Source: Paludibacter sp. UBA5753 (lineage in GTDB: Bacteria > Bacteroidota > Bacteroidia > Bacteroidales > Paludibacteraceae). From it: a stretch of 17,476 nt of DNA. The notes under the pieces are model-generated. The model was not told where the DNA came from and searched no databases. It saw only the letters and a program-made list of their open reading frames with translations. Position 1 is the first letter of the stretch, and each line of letters opens with the position of its first letter. Position numbers and translations under genes: made by a program. Location: contig DIFH01000015.1 of NCBI GenBank assembly GCA_002427615.1, forward strand, positions 1-17,476, written 5' to 3'. Positions 16,376 through 17,476 of the stretch are shown here, piece after piece.

Positions 16376-17148
16376 TCTTGTGTGATAACTTTAGTCATTG
16401 GGTCTAAATGAAAGAATAAGATGTCTTCAATATTATTTATTTGCTTACAGATGCTTTTTGCTAAATCCTTTGCGTTTGGAAGCAAATCATCATACTTTTT
16501 AGACGAATTTACTTGGCGGCAAGAAATTATATAAAAATAAAATTTGCTATCATACGTTAAGCTATTAGCTGTTCCAAATAGCTTATAATTATTAATTCTA
16601 TCAATTTGATTCGGAGTGCTAATTTCTGAAAAATATGTTAATAGCTGAATTAATGCATAAAAAGGATTCTGATCGGGTTCGACTTTTATTTCTCCTAAGA
16701 CTGGTAAATTTTTAGAAGTATTCCACCCAATAAAATCAAGGCCACCTGTCCCTGAGCTTCTAGCCGGTTCACCATTAGAAAAAATAGCATTTGTAGTACG
16801 GAGTGGGCTTACTTCTCGCTCAATATACTCAAAATCGTAAATAGATGGAGTAACACATAACTTTTTACCACTATTAATGAAATGAAAAATAACATCGTTA
16901 GTAGATTTTAAAGATGTTCTGCCTTCGATTGGTTTTCTTTTATTTATTTTGAAGAATGGTTCATTTTTATTATCGTAGGAATTTTTAACGTAGTTGTAAC
17001 TCTCCTCAAATAACTTTACCAACCCTTTGTGATTATCCTTTCTTAATAAATCTTTCATAATAGATTTTTGCGTATTTGTGCTTAGACTAAGAGAAGTGAG
17101 GAATTCGTATAACGCCCTCAACTTTGTGGATGGTACGATTGTTTTCAT
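16372..17148 (-). CDS. PD-(D/E)XK nuclease-like protein of unknown family
   Basis: A 258-residue protein with no family name I recognise. Its C-terminal half has a PD-(D/E)XK nuclease core: Asp138 in GGLDFIGW, then Glu153 and Lys155 in LGEIKVE, then Gln168 and Tyr172 in IQLLTYF. The last is the QxxxY motif of RecB- and Cas4-like nucleases. Spacing of 15 residues between Asp138 and Glu153 is normal for the fold. The N-terminal half (helical, about 1-60) is probably a separate module. No signal peptide is seen. It is the first gene of a compact operon and overlaps the beta-CASP gene by four bases, so the two products are made together and may act together. Restriction-like or nucleic acid degrading activity is inferred from the motifs only. 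Confidence 0.7.
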   Translation of the reverse strand: MKTIVPSTKLRALYEFLTSLSLSTNTQKSIMKDLLRKDNHKGLVKLFEESYNYVKNSYDNKNEPFFKINKRKPIEGRTSLKSTNDVIFHFINSGKKLCVTPSIYDFEYIEREVSPLRTTNAIFSNGEPARSSGTGGLDFIGWNTSKNLPVLGEIKVEPDQNPFYALIQLLTYFSEISTPNQIDRINNYKLFGTANSLTYDSKFYFYIISCRQVNSSKKYDDLLPNAKDLAKSICKQINNIEDILFFHLDPMTKVITQE

Positions 17149-17185
17149 AACTTATGTTATTTTTTATGTGAATTTTATTTTGCCT

Positions 17186-17216
17186 CAAAGGTAAACATTT
17201 TTACCATTTAAACAAG
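17186..17216 (-). promoter_or_regulatory. Probable promoter of the two-nuclease operon
   Basis: On the minus strand, CTTG (17216-17213) and TACCTTTG (17193-17186) are separated by 19 bp, matching TTTG and TAnnTTTG with a single mismatch in the first. Transcription would begin about 30 bases before the ATG at 17148. Confidence 0.5.
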
Positions 17217-17277
17217 TAGTCTGATTTTTAGTGTGTTCTATACTTGCTAAAGTTGAGAAATGACTACTTATTTTCGG

Positions 17278-17330
17278 CAAAGAAAAAGCACCACTGTGCA
17301 AAATTTTTGCACAGTAAGGATTTTTCTTTG
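17278..17330. repeat. 53-bp nested palindrome with a TGTGCAA/TTGCACA core
   Basis: The outer arms CAAAGAAAAA (17278-17287) and TTTTTCTTTG (17321-17330) are perfect inverted copies. Inside them, after unpaired 5-base stretches, ACTGTGCAAAA (17293-17303) and TTTTGCACAGT (17305-17315) form an 11-bp perfect palindrome around one base. The core word is the one repeated before the WYL gene. It lies about 60 bases upstream of the two-nuclease operon promoter and 29 bases before a small plus-strand frame. It may be an operator, a strong RNA hairpin or the end of a mobile element. Confidence 0.55.
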
Positions 17331-17358
17331 TAGGCGTAATGTAAATAATTTTAAAACC

Positions 17359-17436
17359 ATGAGTTCAAACGAAGAAAGCAAATTAAGAATTCTATGGTAC
17401 TACCCATTTGTAAGACCAGTAAAAATCAGATGCTAA
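17359..17436 (+). CDS. Possible small open frame of 25 residues
   Basis: An ATG-started frame (MSSNEESKLRILWYYPFV...) ends in TAA at 17436, just after the nested palindrome. It has an ordinary protein-like beginning but stops at once. It could be a true small protein, the remnant of a truncated gene, or chance. The sequence to the window edge (17437-17476) holds nothing recognisable. Confidence 0.2.
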   Translation: MSSNEESKLRILWYYPFVRPVKIRC

Positions 17437-17476
17437 GCTAATTTGTTGTTAATTGTTTATATTAATTGAAAAGGGT

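Noticed and set aside
1..17476. CRISPR arrays, tRNA or rRNA genes, insertion sequences
   Set aside because: Read through on both strands, I saw no regularly spaced repeats with unique spacers, no tRNA-like or rRNA-like sequence and no transposase.

Overview
The window looks like a Bacteroidota (probably Bacteroidales-like) chromosome segment. Supporting signs are an AT-rich sequence, a type IX secretion (T9SS) C-terminal sorting domain, a BACON domain next to a SUMF1-type domain, a C10-family protease, SPII lipoproteins, and several matches to the Bacteroidota promoter pattern TTTG-(19-20 bp)-TAnnTTTG. No tRNA, rRNA, CRISPR array or transposase was seen.

Left half (about 0.46-9.75 kb): a minus-strand run of four exported-protein genes reads leftward from 8346. 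In transcription order these are a BACON+SUMF1 lipoprotein, a small T9SS-sorted protein with a PKD-like region, a lipoprotein of unknown function, and a 1767-residue secreted protein. The last carries a C10 cysteine protease domain, a long leucine-rich-repeat array and a separate HExxH metallopeptidase-like motif. Divergent to this run is a plus-strand gene for an AraC-type regulator with seven predicted membrane spans. The 0.2-kb region between them holds a direct repeat with a 21-bp period, flanked by promoter-like boxes facing both ways. The simplest reading is a sensor-regulator controlling a cell-surface or secreted protein cluster.

Middle (9.75-10.39 kb): about 630 bp without a convincing gene, containing a tight series of perfect inverted repeats.

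Right half (10.4-17.48 kb): this has the look of an accessory or defence-type region. It starts with a WYL-domain regulator whose promoter is overlapped by TGTGCAA/TTGCACA repeats. Next come a toxin-antitoxin-like pair (XRE-like/ImmA-IrrE peptidase protein and DUF4411 PIN-like protein, ATGA overlap) and a WG-repeat protein. A compact three-gene minus-strand operon follows: a PD-(D/E)XK nuclease-like protein, a beta-CASP/RNase J-like metallo-beta-lactamase-fold protein (ATGA overlap), and a YqiA-like alpha/beta hydrolase. Upstream of this operon lies a 53-bp nested palindrome whose core is the same TGTGCAA/TTGCACA sequence found at the WYL gene. The two-nuclease operon plus the shared operator-like motif is the best candidate here for an undescribed system. 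Its function is inference only.

Four genes are given a start downstream of the longest open frame (8553, 10487, 13190, 14319). Promoter-like boxes support the first three, and two of the longest frames (10388 and 14382) begin with TTG.
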